DNA of 54,188 nucleotides, from contig JAICXY010000011.1 in NCBI GenBank assembly GCA_025934495.1, positions 1 to 54,188 of the forward strand, in the 5' to 3' direction. A model generated the notes under the pieces. It saw only the letters and a list, made by a program, of their open reading frames with translations, was not told the DNA's origin and did no database searches. Positions within the stretch are counted from its first letter, which is position 1. Each line of letters opens with the position of its first letter. This DNA comes from Candidatus Nitrosocosmicus sp. Lineage in GTDB: Archaea > Thermoproteota > Nitrososphaeria > Nitrososphaerales > Nitrososphaeraceae. This document shows positions 45,262 to 54,188 of the stretch, piece by piece. Both the position numbers and the translations under genes were made by a program.

Positions 45262-46107
45262 ATGACAAAGTTTTTAAAAAGATTACTCAAGGATGTTTTA
45301 TTAGATTCTGAAATCTCTAATGTTTTTTCTTCTTTTGATATCATAGGCGATATTGCTATTATAAAAATTCCTGATTCTCTATTGCATAAAAAAAAAATTA
45401 TTGGTGAAACACTTCTATTACATATTCCCAATTTAAAATCAATCTTTTTACAGAATACTGCGGTAGATGGTGAATATAGATTGAGGGGATTGGAGTTAAT
45501 TGCGGGAGAAAACAAATATGTTACTACATACAAAGAATACGGCTGCAAGTTTTTTGTGAATGTAGCCAGTTCTTATTTTTCTCCGCGTTTATCAACCGAG
45601 AGATTGAGAATATCAAATCTTGTATCTGCAAATGAAACAATTGTGAATATGTTTGCTGGAGTAGGAACTTTTTCAATAATTATTGCAAAAAAAACTCCTG
45701 TGTTGATATACAATATTGATTCAAATCTCGATGCATATATTTTAAGTAAAATAAATTCAAAATTAAATAAAGTTGAAGATAGTATAATTTCTATCAATGG
45801 TGATGCTCAAGATATATTGTCTTCTCAAATGTTTATTCAGAAAGCTGATCGGATCCTTATGCCATTACCAGAGAAAGCTTTTGAATTTATAGATACGTCA
45901 GTTGATTGTTTAAAACCTGGAGGTGGTTATCTTCATTTTTTCTCTCATATAAAAAGTGATATAAAATCAAAAGTTATTGGTGATTCGGAAAATTATGTCC
46001 ATTCTTTATTTTCAAATTATGATTATCAAATTAAACATACTCAAATAGTGAGGGATGTGGGTCCAAGGATTTATCAGACCGTTACTGATATATTTTTAAA
46101 AAAGTAA
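45262..46107 (+). CDS. trm5: tRNA (guanine37-N1)-methyltransferase Trm5
   Basis: 281 residues; methylates G37 next to the anticodon to prevent frameshifting. The N-terminal domain includes GDIAIIKIPDSL and the HIPNLKSIFLQ region. The Rossmann-type SAM domain starts VNMFAGVGTFSIIIAKK (128-144), and the catalytic-loop motif MPLPEKAFEF replaces the N-P-P-Y type seen in other methylases. YFSPRLSTERLRI, with its arginines, is diagnostic of Trm5. It is the Trm5b-like short form. ATG start, 16 bases after abce1. Confidence 0.9.
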   Translation: MTKFLKRLLKDVLLDSEISNVFSSFDIIGDIAIIKIPDSLLHKKKIIGETLLLHIPNLKSIFLQNTAVDGEYRLRGLELIAGENKYVTTYKEYGCKFFVNVASSYFSPRLSTERLRISNLVSANETIVNMFAGVGTFSIIIAKKTPVLIYNIDSNLDAYILSKINSKLNKVEDSIISINGDAQDILSSQMFIQKADRILMPLPEKAFEFIDTSVDCLKPGGGYLHFFSHIKSDIKSKVIGDSENYVHSLFSNYDYQIKHTQIVRDVGPRIYQTVTDIFLKK

Positions 46108-46121
46108 CTATTCTTTTATTA

Positions 46122-46322
46122 TTATTTATCTTTCTCATTTATGGTTAAAGTAAAACCAATCCATCCAATTATAAAAAATATAATTCCAACTATTGCTATA
46201 GCTGTTAATTTCATCAAAACTATTCCAAAACCAGTACCAAAAAGAATGTATGAATAAATTGAAAAACCTATCAATGCTATAGATAACAGGATGATTCCCC
46301 GTATTTTTTCTGTTTCAACCAT
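46122..46322 (-). CDS. Small two-helix membrane protein
   Basis: 66 residues: MVETEKIRGI, a first membrane helix (ILLSIALIGFSIYSYILF), a Gly-rich turn, a second helix (IVGIIFFIIGWIGFTLTI) and a charged end (NEKDK). No family name known to me; such short two-helix proteins occur widely in thaumarchaea. It converges on trm5 with a 14-base gap. Called because of its balanced composition and clear topology. Confidence 0.55.
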   Translation of the reverse strand: MVETEKIRGIILLSIALIGFSIYSYILFGTGFGIVLMKLTAIAIVGIIFFIIGWIGFTLTINEKDK

Positions 46323-46543
46323 GTCTTTTCATTTCTTAAAATCTTGTATTTAAATTAAAGTATTGAATTTAAAATTTATGGATAAAATTAACCGTAAATA
46401 ATATCTTATATATATATATCTACGGCGATATCACAGATCACTTTCAAAAGTGAATCCATAAGGTATTCAAATTCTAATGAAAATTTGATTAAACTGCTCT
46501 ACTTCTAAATATTTCACATGTTAAATCAAAATTCAATTCTTTG

Positions 46544-47674
46544 TTATTTTTCTCCTTTATTTTTTAAAATTATGGGCTCTTCTATTGTATTGTAATAACT
46601 CTCTTCAATTTTGATTATAAAATCTTTTTGGGTAAGGAATTCGTTTTTCAACGATGCGGCTATTGCAGTACCGCCTGCACCAGCTCCTTCCTTTACAAAT
46701 CCTTCTGCATATGCTCTTAGACCTACTTTTTTAGAATTTTCCAATCCTAGATCGATATAAAAAATGGGAACATCATCTGCTATTTGATTTAATAATCCCG
46801 GTAGGTCTGATTTTTTGTCATTTATTATATATGATGTTGTTCCTATACATAGATTGTTATTGAATTTGATGCCTAGGGATTTTAATATTGCTAAAATACA
46901 ACACATTTGAGTTCCTCCAGCTAAAATCACTTTTTTGTTATTGGCTATGATCTCTTCTACCATACCGGAAACAGTTGGCATCATTGGATCACCTAAAGAT
47001 GAAATGGCCTCAAATGGATCATGGCGATAATCGCCAAATTTTATATTGGATCTTGACAGTGATTTTTTAATTATTTTATTCTTTAAATCGTGAGGATTAT
47101 CTGGCATACTGCTGCTGATCTTATTGATAGCATCAATTCCTAACGATAATAATACTCCTAAAGCGGTAGTTGTTCCACCTGGGATACTTTCTCCAATTAT
47201 AATCTGGTCGTTATTTTTAGATATTTGTTTACCTATGATCTTGCCCATTTCATAATTTGATATAACCTCATTTAATTCAAGTGCTTTTTCTAGTGCAATG
47301 TTTTTACCAGATGCGGATTTTATATCGATATGTGGAAGTAATGGTTTTATTATCACTCCGGAATCTATTACTGTAATTGGGATATTTGAAAGTTCTAATG
47401 CTGTTTTTGTTATTATTGCAGGTGTCGGTTTTCCATCTGGTGTGGCGGGAATTGTATTTATGCATTTGCATTTACCAAAATGAATGAATTCTGCATCTGC
47501 TGCAGGAGTAAATTTTATCAATTCGGTATTTGCTCCAGCAATGGTTAGTCCCGGAATTGTTGCTGTTTCGGTATGTGATAATGCGAGTAAAAACAAAGAT
47601 TTGTTTGATTTAAAATTTTTTATACTATTGCTACCCTTTTTAGATTCGATAATATTTACAAAAGAATTTCTCAT
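46544..47674 (-). CDS. CobT-like nicotinate-nucleotide phosphoribosyltransferase family protein
   Basis: 376 residues. It matches the archaeal branch of the CobT family, which attaches the lower-ligand base in cobamide synthesis. Blocks include LLALSHTETATIPGLTIAGA, KCKCINTIPATPDGKPTPAI, IIIGESIPGGTTTALGVLLS, VILAGGTQMCCILAILKSLG and KEGAGAGGTAIAASL, where the final Glu is the likely catalytic base. Ammonia-oxidising archaea make cobalamin, so a role in nucleotide-loop assembly is likely. ATG start. There are no cob genes next to it; a 400-base gap separates it from the MBL hydrolase gene. Confidence 0.85.
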   Translation of the reverse strand: MRNSFVNIIESKKGSNSIKNFKSNKSLFLLALSHTETATIPGLTIAGANTELIKFTPAADAEFIHFGKCKCINTIPATPDGKPTPAIITKTALELSNIPITVIDSGVIIKPLLPHIDIKSASGKNIALEKALELNEVISNYEMGKIIGKQISKNNDQIIIGESIPGGTTTALGVLLSLGIDAINKISSSMPDNPHDLKNKIIKKSLSRSNIKFGDYRHDPFEAISSLGDPMMPTVSGMVEEIIANNKKVILAGGTQMCCILAILKSLGIKFNNNLCIGTTSYIINDKKSDLPGLLNQIADDVPIFYIDLGLENSKKVGLRAYAEGFVKEGAGAGGTAIAASLKNEFLTQKDFIIKIEESYYNTIEEPIILKNKGEK

Positions 47675-48089
47675 TTCTTTACTGTATGTATCTTTTTATT
47701 GAAAAACTTTGCTTGTTTTGCTTGTTGACCATACCTTTAATTTTTTATAATGTATCTTGTAAAAATATATAAATGTACGGGGTAAAGAGTATCAAATAAT
47801 TGGATTATTTATTTGTATAGATATTACTTTTTTATTAAGTGTTATTAATTCGGTAATTACTTTTTACTTGCTAAATGATTGTTTTTTTTTGCAATATGTA
47901 TTTTGGTATTTGAATTTTGCATTTCGCATTTTATATAATATAACTTAAATTTTTTAATCTGTTTATTACGATTTACAAGATCTCTCATTACGATTATTAT
48001 TTTTTGAAAAATAATAAATTTTATATTTATACATATGTTAGGGGCTAAAACTTGTGGTATTTTCAAATCAATACTCTGTATTCTTAGAA
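47675..48089. other. No gene recognised
   Basis: An AT-rich gap holding the upstream region of the CobT-like gene on the minus strand and the end of the MBL hydrolase operon. A 69-codon minus-strand frame at 47857-48066 is Lys/Asn/Ile-rich with no support. Confidence 0.4.
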
Positions 48090-48707
48090 TTAGGTATTCA
48101 TATACCTTAAAAATTCTTCACGATTATGAAATTTAAATACGAAATTTGATTTCTTCTCGTTTTTTAAAATGGATGTTTTTGTACTTCCATAGTGGTGCCC
48201 TGGATAAACAATTAAATTTTCATCAAGATTTGCCAATTTATTATATATGGTGTAATACATCTCATCGGGGTCACTACCGGGGAGATCTATTCTGCCACAA
48301 CTTCCTACAAATAATGTATCTCCTGTCAAAATTATTTTGTCATCAATGATCAAACAAATACTGTCCGGGCAATGACCTGGTGTATGAATAACTTTTATTT
48401 GGACATCTCCAAATTTTATTGATTCACCGTCATCTACTTCGATATCTTTTTTTAACGGTGATGCCTTATGTTGTATTATTTTTGCTCCAGTCATTTTAAC
48501 TACTTGATCATTTCCAAGAACATGATCAAAATGAGAGTGCGTATTTATAATCAATGTGTTGACAAGTTTATTTTTTTCTAAATACTCGAAAATATTATCA
48601 AGATTCCATGAGGGATCTACGATGATTGCTTTTTTGTTTTTTTCATCAATGATTAGATATGTAAAATTATCCATTTCACCTACTAAAAATTGTTCAATTT
48701 TTACCAT
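48090..48707 (-). CDS. MBL-fold metallohydrolase (glyoxalase II / ETHE1-like)
   Basis: 205 residues from the ATG at 48707, one base after the nnrE stop; a longer frame overlapping nnrE is not needed. The metal-binding motif THSHFDH (His57, His59, Asp61, His62) is followed by HTPGHCPDSICLI and GDTLFVGSCGRIDLPGSDPD. The latter block is typical of the ETHE1 (persulfide dioxygenase) and hydroxyacylglutathione hydrolase branch. YPGHHYG closes the site. The substrate in an archaeon without glutathione is unknown. It is translated with the metabolite-repair enzyme NnrE. Confidence 0.88.
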   Translation of the reverse strand: MVKIEQFLVGEMDNFTYLIIDEKNKKAIIVDPSWNLDNIFEYLEKNKLVNTLIINTHSHFDHVLGNDQVVKMTGAKIIQHKASPLKKDIEVDDGESIKFGDVQIKVIHTPGHCPDSICLIIDDKIILTGDTLFVGSCGRIDLPGSDPDEMYYTIYNKLANLDENLIVYPGHHYGSTKTSILKNEKKSNFVFKFHNREEFLRYMNT

Positions 48708-48708
48708 T

Positions 48709-49452
48709 TTAGATAACTTCCATTTCTGCTTCAATTGGAATTCCAATTTTTACAGGTAATATTTTTCCACCTTGTTCGCCATTTTTTAAAAGACCGTTTT
48801 TTATTCTGTGAAATGTTATTGTAGTGTCAGCTTTTACTGATTTATCATTTATTTCCCCTGTATCGGGATTTAATCCTGAAGGTATATCTACAGATAAAAT
48901 AAACGATTTTGTTTTTTGTTGGTTTATTTTATCTATCACATTTGAAAAAGGTTCTTTTATTGTTCCTTTAATGCCTGTTCCCAACAATCCATCAATTAGT
49001 ATGTCAGATCTTTTTATTTCTACTTCAATATCTTTTGTATTATCGTCTTCTATATTAAAGAATATTTTCTTTATCGAGTTTATTTTTTCAATAATTTTCC
49101 AATTTGTTTTGGATTCCTCCGTTTTTATTTGATCGGGTTTACCTAATAAAATCACTACAAGATTATTATTTGTTGTAGGGAACTTTGAGGATATATATCC
49201 TGAGAGATGACGACTGGCAACTATTGCATCTCCTCCATTATTTCCCAAACCGCAAATAGCAACTATTATCTTTTCATTTAGATCGTCTTTGAAATGTTCT
49301 ATTAGAAAATCAGATATTTTAGAGCCTGCATTTTCCATCATTAGTAATTTTTTCATTCCGTATACTTTCTCTCCGTTGTCTTCGATCTTATACATTTGAT
49401 GAGATGAAATTGGCTCAAATCCTTTCTCAATACCCATTATATTATTTACCAT
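48709..49452 (-). CDS. nnrE: NAD(P)H-hydrate epimerase (YjeF N-terminal domain)
   Basis: 247 residues; converts the R form of damaged NAD(P)HX to the S form so that it can be repaired. The family start EPISSHQMYKIEDNGEKVYG is followed by MKKLLMMENAGSKISDFLIE, VAICGLGNNGGDAIVASRHL (64-83), LIDGLLGTGIKGTIKEPF and LSVDIPSGLNPDTGEI. Only the epimerase domain is present; the dehydratase (YjeF C-terminal) half is not fused as it is in many bacteria and must be elsewhere. The start is ATG, the first codons being uncertain. First gene of a pair with the MBL hydrolase. Confidence 0.88.
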   Translation of the reverse strand: MVNNIMGIEKGFEPISSHQMYKIEDNGEKVYGMKKLLMMENAGSKISDFLIEHFKDDLNEKIIVAICGLGNNGGDAIVASRHLSGYISSKFPTTNNNLVVILLGKPDQIKTEESKTNWKIIEKINSIKKIFFNIEDDNTKDIEVEIKRSDILIDGLLGTGIKGTIKEPFSNVIDKINQQKTKSFILSVDIPSGLNPDTGEINDKSVKADTTITFHRIKNGLLKNGEQGGKILPVKIGIPIEAEMEVI

Positions 49453-49516
49453 AAAATGATATTTCTTTAACTTGTAGTATTAATTAACCATTATTAAATC
49501 CTATAAACCTATATTA

Positions 49517-49762
49517 TTATTGGAAGTAGTGGAGTCTTTTTTCTTTATGTTTTTCTATTTTTTCTTCTAATTCTTTAAGATGGTCTGAAATGACGTGTTC
49601 TTTGGCACATGAATCATGAATAATTCCGATATCACAGAATTCACATGATGTAACAAAATCCAAATCATTAAATTCTTTTTTACAAACACTACAATTTTCA
49701 GATGGTAGTGTTTCTGTGAGGAGGGGTTTTATCCATCCTTCTCTCCATAATACTCTTGTCAT
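49517..49762 (-). CDS. Small treble-clef zinc protein
   Basis: 81 residues. MTRVLWREGWIKPLLTETLP is followed by ENCSVCKKEFNDLDFVTSCE, then FCDIGIIHDSCAKEHVISDH and a charged helix of about 20 residues. Cysteines in C-x2-C, C-x2-C, a DSC and two histidines make a double zinc site of the RING/treble-clef kind. It appears to be a conserved thaumarchaeal small protein; its role is unknown. It lies between nnrE and hjc on the same strand, spaced by about 50-65 bases. Confidence 0.7.
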   Translation of the reverse strand: MTRVLWREGWIKPLLTETLPSENCSVCKKEFNDLDFVTSCEFCDIGIIHDSCAKEHVISDHLKELEEKIEKHKEKRLHYFQ

Positions 49763-49811
49763 TGTTAATATATTTTCAATTTTCCTTTTAAATTTGCCAT
49801 TATTGAAGATA

Positions 49812-50366
49812 TTAATATTTAAAAGGCATGTGGAAATCTTTTAATTTTACTTTTTTAACTTTAGTTTTGTAGATGGCAAATGTATCCCCGTTATAATTGC
49901 ATTTGATAATTGGAAAATGTTTTGGTTTTCCTTTAAATTTTATTATTTTGTAGTATTCTTTAATTTTTCTTGGCTTGTACTTTACTTCTCCACCGATAAT
50001 TTGTCTTTTTTTTCTCATAAATTTAAATGCGAGGATAATGTGCCTATCACTATAAATACCAAACATATCTGTAATTAGAAAACATCTATCAATTTGATCA
50101 TTTGGAACATAAATGCTGTTACTAGTCCCGGTTTTAGCCTCGATTGATAATAGGATTGATTCTTTATTATTTACTGCAACTATGTCAGGCAATCCAGTAC
50201 TCGAACCACCTAGCCTTCTTGCCATCCATTCTCCTATGTTTAATTTTTTAACTAGTTTATGTTCAAAACTGTATCCTCTACTTCTCCGAATGTTGTTGGT
50301 CAATCGAACGTATTTTTTATTTTGATAATCCCATAAATTTTTTTTTAATTGGAAACCGATAACCAT
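49812..50366 (-). CDS. hjc: Holliday junction resolvase Hjc
   Basis: 184 residues; a nuclease that cuts four-way DNA junctions in recombination and repair. The fold motifs are RSRGYSFEHKLVKKL (with Glu35), ARRLGGSSTGLPDIVAV (Asp61 in PD) and LLSIEAKTGTSNSIYV (Glu76-x-Lys78), which together form the PD-(D/E)xK active site. It is longer than most Hjc proteins by an N-terminal extension of 25 residues and a Lys-rich C-terminal tail of about 60 residues. Divergent from translin with a 44-base gap between start codons. Confidence 0.9.
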   Translation of the reverse strand: MVIGFQLKKNLWDYQNKKYVRLTNNIRRSRGYSFEHKLVKKLNIGEWMARRLGGSSTGLPDIVAVNNKESILLSIEAKTGTSNSIYVPNDQIDRCFLITDMFGIYSDRHIILAFKFMRKKRQIIGGEVKYKPRKIKEYYKIIKFKGKPKHFPIIKCNYNGDTFAIYKTKVKKVKLKDFHMPFKY

Positions 50367-50410
50367 TTTTCTTTACTATTTATAACCATTAGATTACATT
50401 TACTTTATTC

Positions 50411-51046
50411 ATGTCATACCGAGTTAGTTTTGATAATGTTCAAGAATCCTTAAATCTATTTTCCAACCAAATGAAAAAATTAGAAATTAACCGAGAGACT
50501 TTGATAAAAGAAACCCGTGAAGTTATTTCTTTATGTAGTAAATCTATTATTCTTTTACATAGTAATAAAATATTGGAAGCTGGAGCATTGCTAGAGAAAT
50601 CCTCTTTGTTAATTAAAAAACTGAAGGATCATGTTATTTTTGACTTGGATCGTTATTTGTGGCCCGCTGAACAAGAATATGTTGAGGCTTTAATATTAAA
50701 AGAAATTATGGACAGAAAACCAATTTTAAGTAGTTATGATTCAATGAATGTATCTTTAAATGCCTATGTCACTGGATTATTAGATTGCATTGGAGAGATA
50801 AAACGAATGATATATGATTGCCTTAGAAAAAATAATATCGATTTTTCATCATCATTGTTTGAAATTATGCAATCTATTTATGATTTGATTTATCCTTTCT
50901 CTATCTATGATAATATAGTACCGGGAATAAGAAAAAAACTAGATGTATCTAAAAGAATTATTGAAGATGTTAGGGTTACAATGACGGAAGAATATCAACG
51001 CACTGCCTTTCTAAATCAATTCAAAAATATCTCAAATACAGCATGA
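50411..51046 (+). CDS. Archaeal translin
   Basis: 211 residues, all helical. It has VTGLLDCIGEIKRMIYDCLR and YPFSIYDNIVPGIRKKLDVS, motifs of the translin/TRAX family of RNA-binding ring-forming proteins, and IIEDVRVTMTEEYQ near the end. Archaeal translins form octamers that can bind and sometimes cut RNA. The first 45 residues include a helix (LNLFSNQMKKLEINRETLIK). ATG start. The RNA target is unknown. Confidence 0.85.
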   Translation: MSYRVSFDNVQESLNLFSNQMKKLEINRETLIKETREVISLCSKSIILLHSNKILEAGALLEKSSLLIKKLKDHVIFDLDRYLWPAEQEYVEALILKEIMDRKPILSSYDSMNVSLNAYVTGLLDCIGEIKRMIYDCLRKNNIDFSSSLFEIMQSIYDLIYPFSIYDNIVPGIRKKLDVSKRIIEDVRVTMTEEYQRTAFLNQFKNISNTA

Positions 51047-51119
51047 ATTACCTTTAGCTATTAAACCTGCATCTAAAGTTTTCCGTTTTCTATTGCGTTT
51101 ATTAAATAAAAACAAAAAA

Positions 51120-52583
51120 TTAAATGAATTTTGTAAATGCTTCTGTAAGATATTTATTTAATACATTCGACCAGTTTACAAACCCTTCAGGAGCATCGGG
51201 ATAATTTCTAAAGTGATCTACCAGTATTTCATTCATATTTGCTGTATATTTTAGATCTTCTGCAAGTTTTTTATTAAGCGTTCCTCTTATCAACATACCT
51301 ATTTTATCTAAAGTGCTAAATACTGGATGTTCTCCGTTGGTAATTTTTTCAATATCCATTTTTGATAAAAAGTGTTTCATGCCATAATTGATTTGCTCAT
51401 TAGTTAGTTGTTGCAGCATTCTTCTGAAAACTTCTAAACCTGGTGTTTTGTATCCATATTCATTAATAAAATTTTTATTAAAATGCCATAAACCTGATTC
51501 GGAAACATCGTTGCTCTCAATTGCCTCTACTATATCTTTCCCTGCTATGGTCGCCGCTATTATGGCAGGACCGATGCCCCCTGCATCCAATGGTTTTGGC
51601 ATCCATGCCGAATCACCTACCATTACATATCCATTTGCCACCAAACAATCGTTTTGTCTTCTCACTGAAACTTGCCATGTGCCCCATTCGTTTCCAATAT
51701 CCTCTTCTTGATTTGACAATTTTGGATTTTTAATTGCTGGATTTATGTTGACATAGTCATCAATTAATTTTTTTAAATCTCTTTTATTTCCTGTTTCCTT
51801 GTTATTTTTTTCAAAAAGCTTTTGTTGAACACCCAATCCTATGTTTACTTTATTTTTACCTTTAGGAAAGACCCACCCATATCCTCCAGGGGCTAATTTT
51901 TGATCTAGATGTATTATGCAATAATCTGGATCAAAAAAGGTTTTATCTTCTTGTCCTTCTTCGGAGTTAAAGTCGTAGATATACCTTCCTGTGGATTCTA
52001 GATCATTTCTGTCGATTCGTCTTTGAATAAAAGATTTTATTGGAAGATTTGTTCTTAAAACAGATGTTACGCCAGTGCAATCAACTACTACTTTTGCAGT
52101 TTTTTTAATAATTTTTTTTGTTTTGGTATCTTCTGCTTCTATCCCTGTTACATAATTGTTTTCTGTAAGTAATTTTCTTATTGTTGTATTGTTAATTACT
52201 TCTACTCCTAAATTATTAGCTTCTTTTAACTGCTTTTGAGGCAAGAGTTTTCTATTTAAAATAAATCCTTCACCATCGAATGAAACTTTTGTTTCATGGT
52301 CTGGAGAAAAAGCTACCACTCCCTTGACGGGATGTTCGATTTCTGGAGATCCCCATGAAATTTTTATTCTGTCTTTCATATAGTCTACTGTGTTTTTTCC
52401 AACAGCATCGCCACAGATCCAACCGGAAATTGTTTTTCTACCTTGAATTTTTATTTCATTTCTATCAACTATTAATATCTTTAATCTTTGATTAGAATAA
52501 TATGCTGCAGATGAAGCTACAATCATGCCTGCTAATCCTCCACCTGCTACTATGATATCGTAATCTGTTTTTGACAGGCTCAT
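51120..52583 (-). CDS. Geranylgeranyl reductase family flavoprotein
   Basis: An FAD-dependent reductase of 487 residues that hydrogenates the isoprenoid chains of archaeal lipids. The FAD-binding motif is DYDIIVAGGGLAGMIVAS (7-24), followed by ISGWICGDAVGKNTVDY, GGYGWVFPKGKNKVNIGLGV and MVGDSAWMPKPLDAGGIGPA, the GD motif region that holds the flavin. The C-terminal part is helical. The acceptor could be digeranylgeranylglycerophospholipid or free geranylgeranyl-PP. ATG start. It converges on translin. Confidence 0.9.
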   Translation of the reverse strand: MSLSKTDYDIIVAGGGLAGMIVASSAAYYSNQRLKILIVDRNEIKIQGRKTISGWICGDAVGKNTVDYMKDRIKISWGSPEIEHPVKGVVAFSPDHETKVSFDGEGFILNRKLLPQKQLKEANNLGVEVINNTTIRKLLTENNYVTGIEAEDTKTKKIIKKTAKVVVDCTGVTSVLRTNLPIKSFIQRRIDRNDLESTGRYIYDFNSEEGQEDKTFFDPDYCIIHLDQKLAPGGYGWVFPKGKNKVNIGLGVQQKLFEKNNKETGNKRDLKKLIDDYVNINPAIKNPKLSNQEEDIGNEWGTWQVSVRRQNDCLVANGYVMVGDSAWMPKPLDAGGIGPAIIAATIAGKDIVEAIESNDVSESGLWHFNKNFINEYGYKTPGLEVFRRMLQQLTNEQINYGMKHFLSKMDIEKITNGEHPVFSTLDKIGMLIRGTLNKKLAEDLKYTANMNEILVDHFRNYPDAPEGFVNWSNVLNKYLTEAFTKFI

Positions 52584-52704
52584 ATTTTCTAAATCTTAGC
52601 TATAATAAAGGATAATTAAAGTTATGAGGTTAGCTTACCATTAAATATTATCCCATCGTTATTAATATTGTAAAAAATAGTAAAAGGACGCTTGTTTAAC
52701 AAAA

Positions 52705-53966
52705 ATGATACTAAATGGTAAAAAGGTAACTGGGTATGAAAGCGTTAGACTATCAGATCCATCATTAGTTTCCATATCTGATTTAATAAATGAAAATCAC
52801 AATGCATATGTAAACTTTATTTCTTCTTTAAAATCGCCAATTACAAGAAAAGCATATGTTATACGATTGAAATATTATTTACGATCGCCATCCATCTCTT
52901 TTTCGACGTTTGATGAATTGTTAAGCAGAGATTCTCGTTTATTAGAACAAGGCATAATAGAATTGTTAATAGATATGCGCCATAAAAAAGAGCTATCTTA
53001 TAGTGCTCAGAATGTATTTTTATCTGCATTAACTCATTTTTTCTCTATAAATGATGTAGTGATTAATCGCAAAAAGATAAAAAAATTCATGAATGAATCG
53101 AAAAATAAATATGAATATCGTTCATACAGCAGGGAAGAAATTTCCCGTCTTTTGGAGATCTCAGATGAGCGTGAGAAAGTCATTATTTTGCTTTTAGCGT
53201 CCACTGGCATGAGAGTTGGAGCAGTTCACCCGCTCCTCTTAAAGATCTTAAAAAATAGCAATGGATGAAAAAGGAAATTATATCTATCAAGTTCAAGTTT
53301 ATTCATCTTCTTCTAAATATAGACACTATACATTTTGCAGTCCGTAATGTGCCAATGCAATAGACGACTATCTTGAATTTCGTAAAAGATATGGCGAAAA
53401 ATTGGTAAAGACTGAAACAGGTTGGGGTCCTGCAAATATTCATTTAATAATTAAAGCATTTGATAAAAGATCCCATTATCACATTCCTTCCCAATAACAT
53501 ATAGAAGCACAATAACTCGCAATATTCTAGTTCCAAAACTCGAATCTTTAGGATTAAGAATAAGGTATATGGATTTAGACGATTTGACGAAGTCAGTTCA
53601 GCAACACCGAAATGAGTTATATCCATGTCATTCATTTCGTATATTTGCTATTACTCAAATGCAAAGAGCAAAAGTTCACAAAACAATTCGTGAAATGATG
53701 GTTGGCCATAGCACAGGGTTAGATTCAGTTTACTATAAAGCCTCTGAAGAAGAGATCTTTGAAGAGTATAAGAAAACATTTGGTTATCTCAAAATAATAA
53801 TAATTCTAGAATAATCTCTTATCAAAAGGGAGAACAAAAGGAGAATGACATTTTATTGTTAAAAGAAAAACATGAGGTAGATATTAATAATTTAAAAGAA
53901 GAGATGAATAATAAATTTACACAAATACTTTCTTTAATTCAACAAAATCCGGCACTGTTCATTTAA
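52705..53966 (+). pseudogene. Frameshifted tyrosine integrase/recombinase
   Basis: The first frame (52705-53268) encodes the SAM-like N-domain (NAYVNFISSLKSPITRKAYV) and the start of the catalytic domain with STGMRVGAV, holding the first catalytic Arg. After frame changes and stops, the second frame (to 53814) gives ELYPCHSFRIFAITQM (His-x-x-Arg), MMVGHSTGL (His) and VYYKAS (nucleophile Tyr). A third piece to 53966 gives the helical tail (EEMNNKFTQILSLIQQNP). At least three disruptions make it inactive. Such archaeal phage-like integrases accompany integrated elements; it lies beside the reductase gene at the border of the core region. Confidence 0.75.
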
Positions 53967-54004
53967 CATAAAATCTATAGCTTGAAGATGTCCTATCTCT
54001 TTTT

Positions 54005-54188
54005 ATGAATACTAGAAACAGAACACCTTCAGAATATGTTAAATATGGATTATATTTGTATTTTTCAGGATTATCTTTAAGAAAGACATCAGAAAAAGAT
54101 TATCTTGTTTAATTAAACGAAACCATGTTTCTATATGGAATTGGATACAAAAGTATAAGCCAAAGAAGATAATTTCTAAGGAAAAAAG
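54005..54188 (+). pseudogene. Start of an IS6-like transposase, frameshifted and cut by the window edge
   Basis: From the ATG at 54005 the frame reads MNTRNRTPSEYVKYGLYLYF, then SGLSLRKTSEK. It stops at 54110-54112, and a neighbouring frame continues LSCLIKRNHVSIWNWIQKYK. This is the N-terminal part of IS6-like transposases. A single-base change in an A-run near 54095-54100 explains the shift. The rest is outside the window. The C-terminal remnant at 12786 is of the same type. Confidence 0.6.

Noticed and set aside
46430-46460. Hairpin CACTTT-CA-AAAGTG before the CobT-like gene end
   Set aside because: Six-base arms of this kind occur by chance in AT-rich DNA and no function is suggested by position.
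53444-53635. 63-codon minus-strand frame
   Set aside because: Shadow of the broken integrase, whose motifs read on the plus strand.
1-54188. tRNA genes
   Set aside because: I looked for T-loop patterns (GGTTCGAATCC type) and found only chance matches inside genes, such as in larB near 26060. A covariance-model search would be decisive.

Overview
The window looks like a piece of an AT-rich chromosome of an ammonia-oxidising archaeon of the class Nitrososphaeria (Thaumarchaeota), most like Nitrososphaerales or Nitrosocosmicus. The evidence is a set of archaeal core genes (uL18-uS5-uL30-uL15-SecY, AdkA, archaeal Cmk, Cbf5, PriL/PriS, ABCE1, Trm5, Hjc, translin, geranylgeranyl reductase), a lone 5S rRNA gene, archaeal TATA boxes close to start codons, and many small secreted proteins with a signal ending in AQ. 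The genus is inferred from general resemblance, not from a search.

Positions 1-18,500 are an accessory, gene-poor region. It holds a SufR-like regulator, an LLM flavin oxidoreductase, a DUF2299-like protein, a few secreted or membrane proteins, a 45-residue C2H2 zinc-finger gene, and a pair encoding a PRC-like protein and a coiled-coil protein. Between them lies a graveyard of mobile DNA: relics of an IS5-type transposase, a HARBI1-like DDE transposase and an IS6-like transposase, a roughly 139-bp MITE family sharing its ends with the IS5-type relics, and a broken polysaccharide deacetylase.

Positions 18,585-52,600 are a dense core. First come an ArsA-type ATPase and a peroxiredoxin. Next is a divergent nickel-pincer cofactor locus: larC-larE-cysteine desulfurase on the minus strand and malate dehydrogenase-larB on the plus strand. 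The ribosomal protein/secY/adk/cmk/cbf5 block follows, then the two primase subunits with a small zinc protein. The remaining core genes are mtnA, a DUF59-PqqD fusion, a nucleotide-sugar dehydrogenase, leucyl aminopeptidase, 5S rRNA (minus strand), ABCE1-trm5, a CobT-like protein, an MBL hydrolase-NnrE pair, Hjc, translin and geranylgeranyl reductase.

From 52,700 to the end the sequence is mobile again: a frameshifted tyrosine integrase and the start of an IS6-like transposase cut off by the window edge.

The most system-like feature is the nickel-pincer locus. It has LarB, an unsplit LarC, a three-cysteine LarE and its own cysteine desulfurase next to malate dehydrogenase, but no LarA in view. 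No CRISPR array or tRNA gene was recognised by eye.
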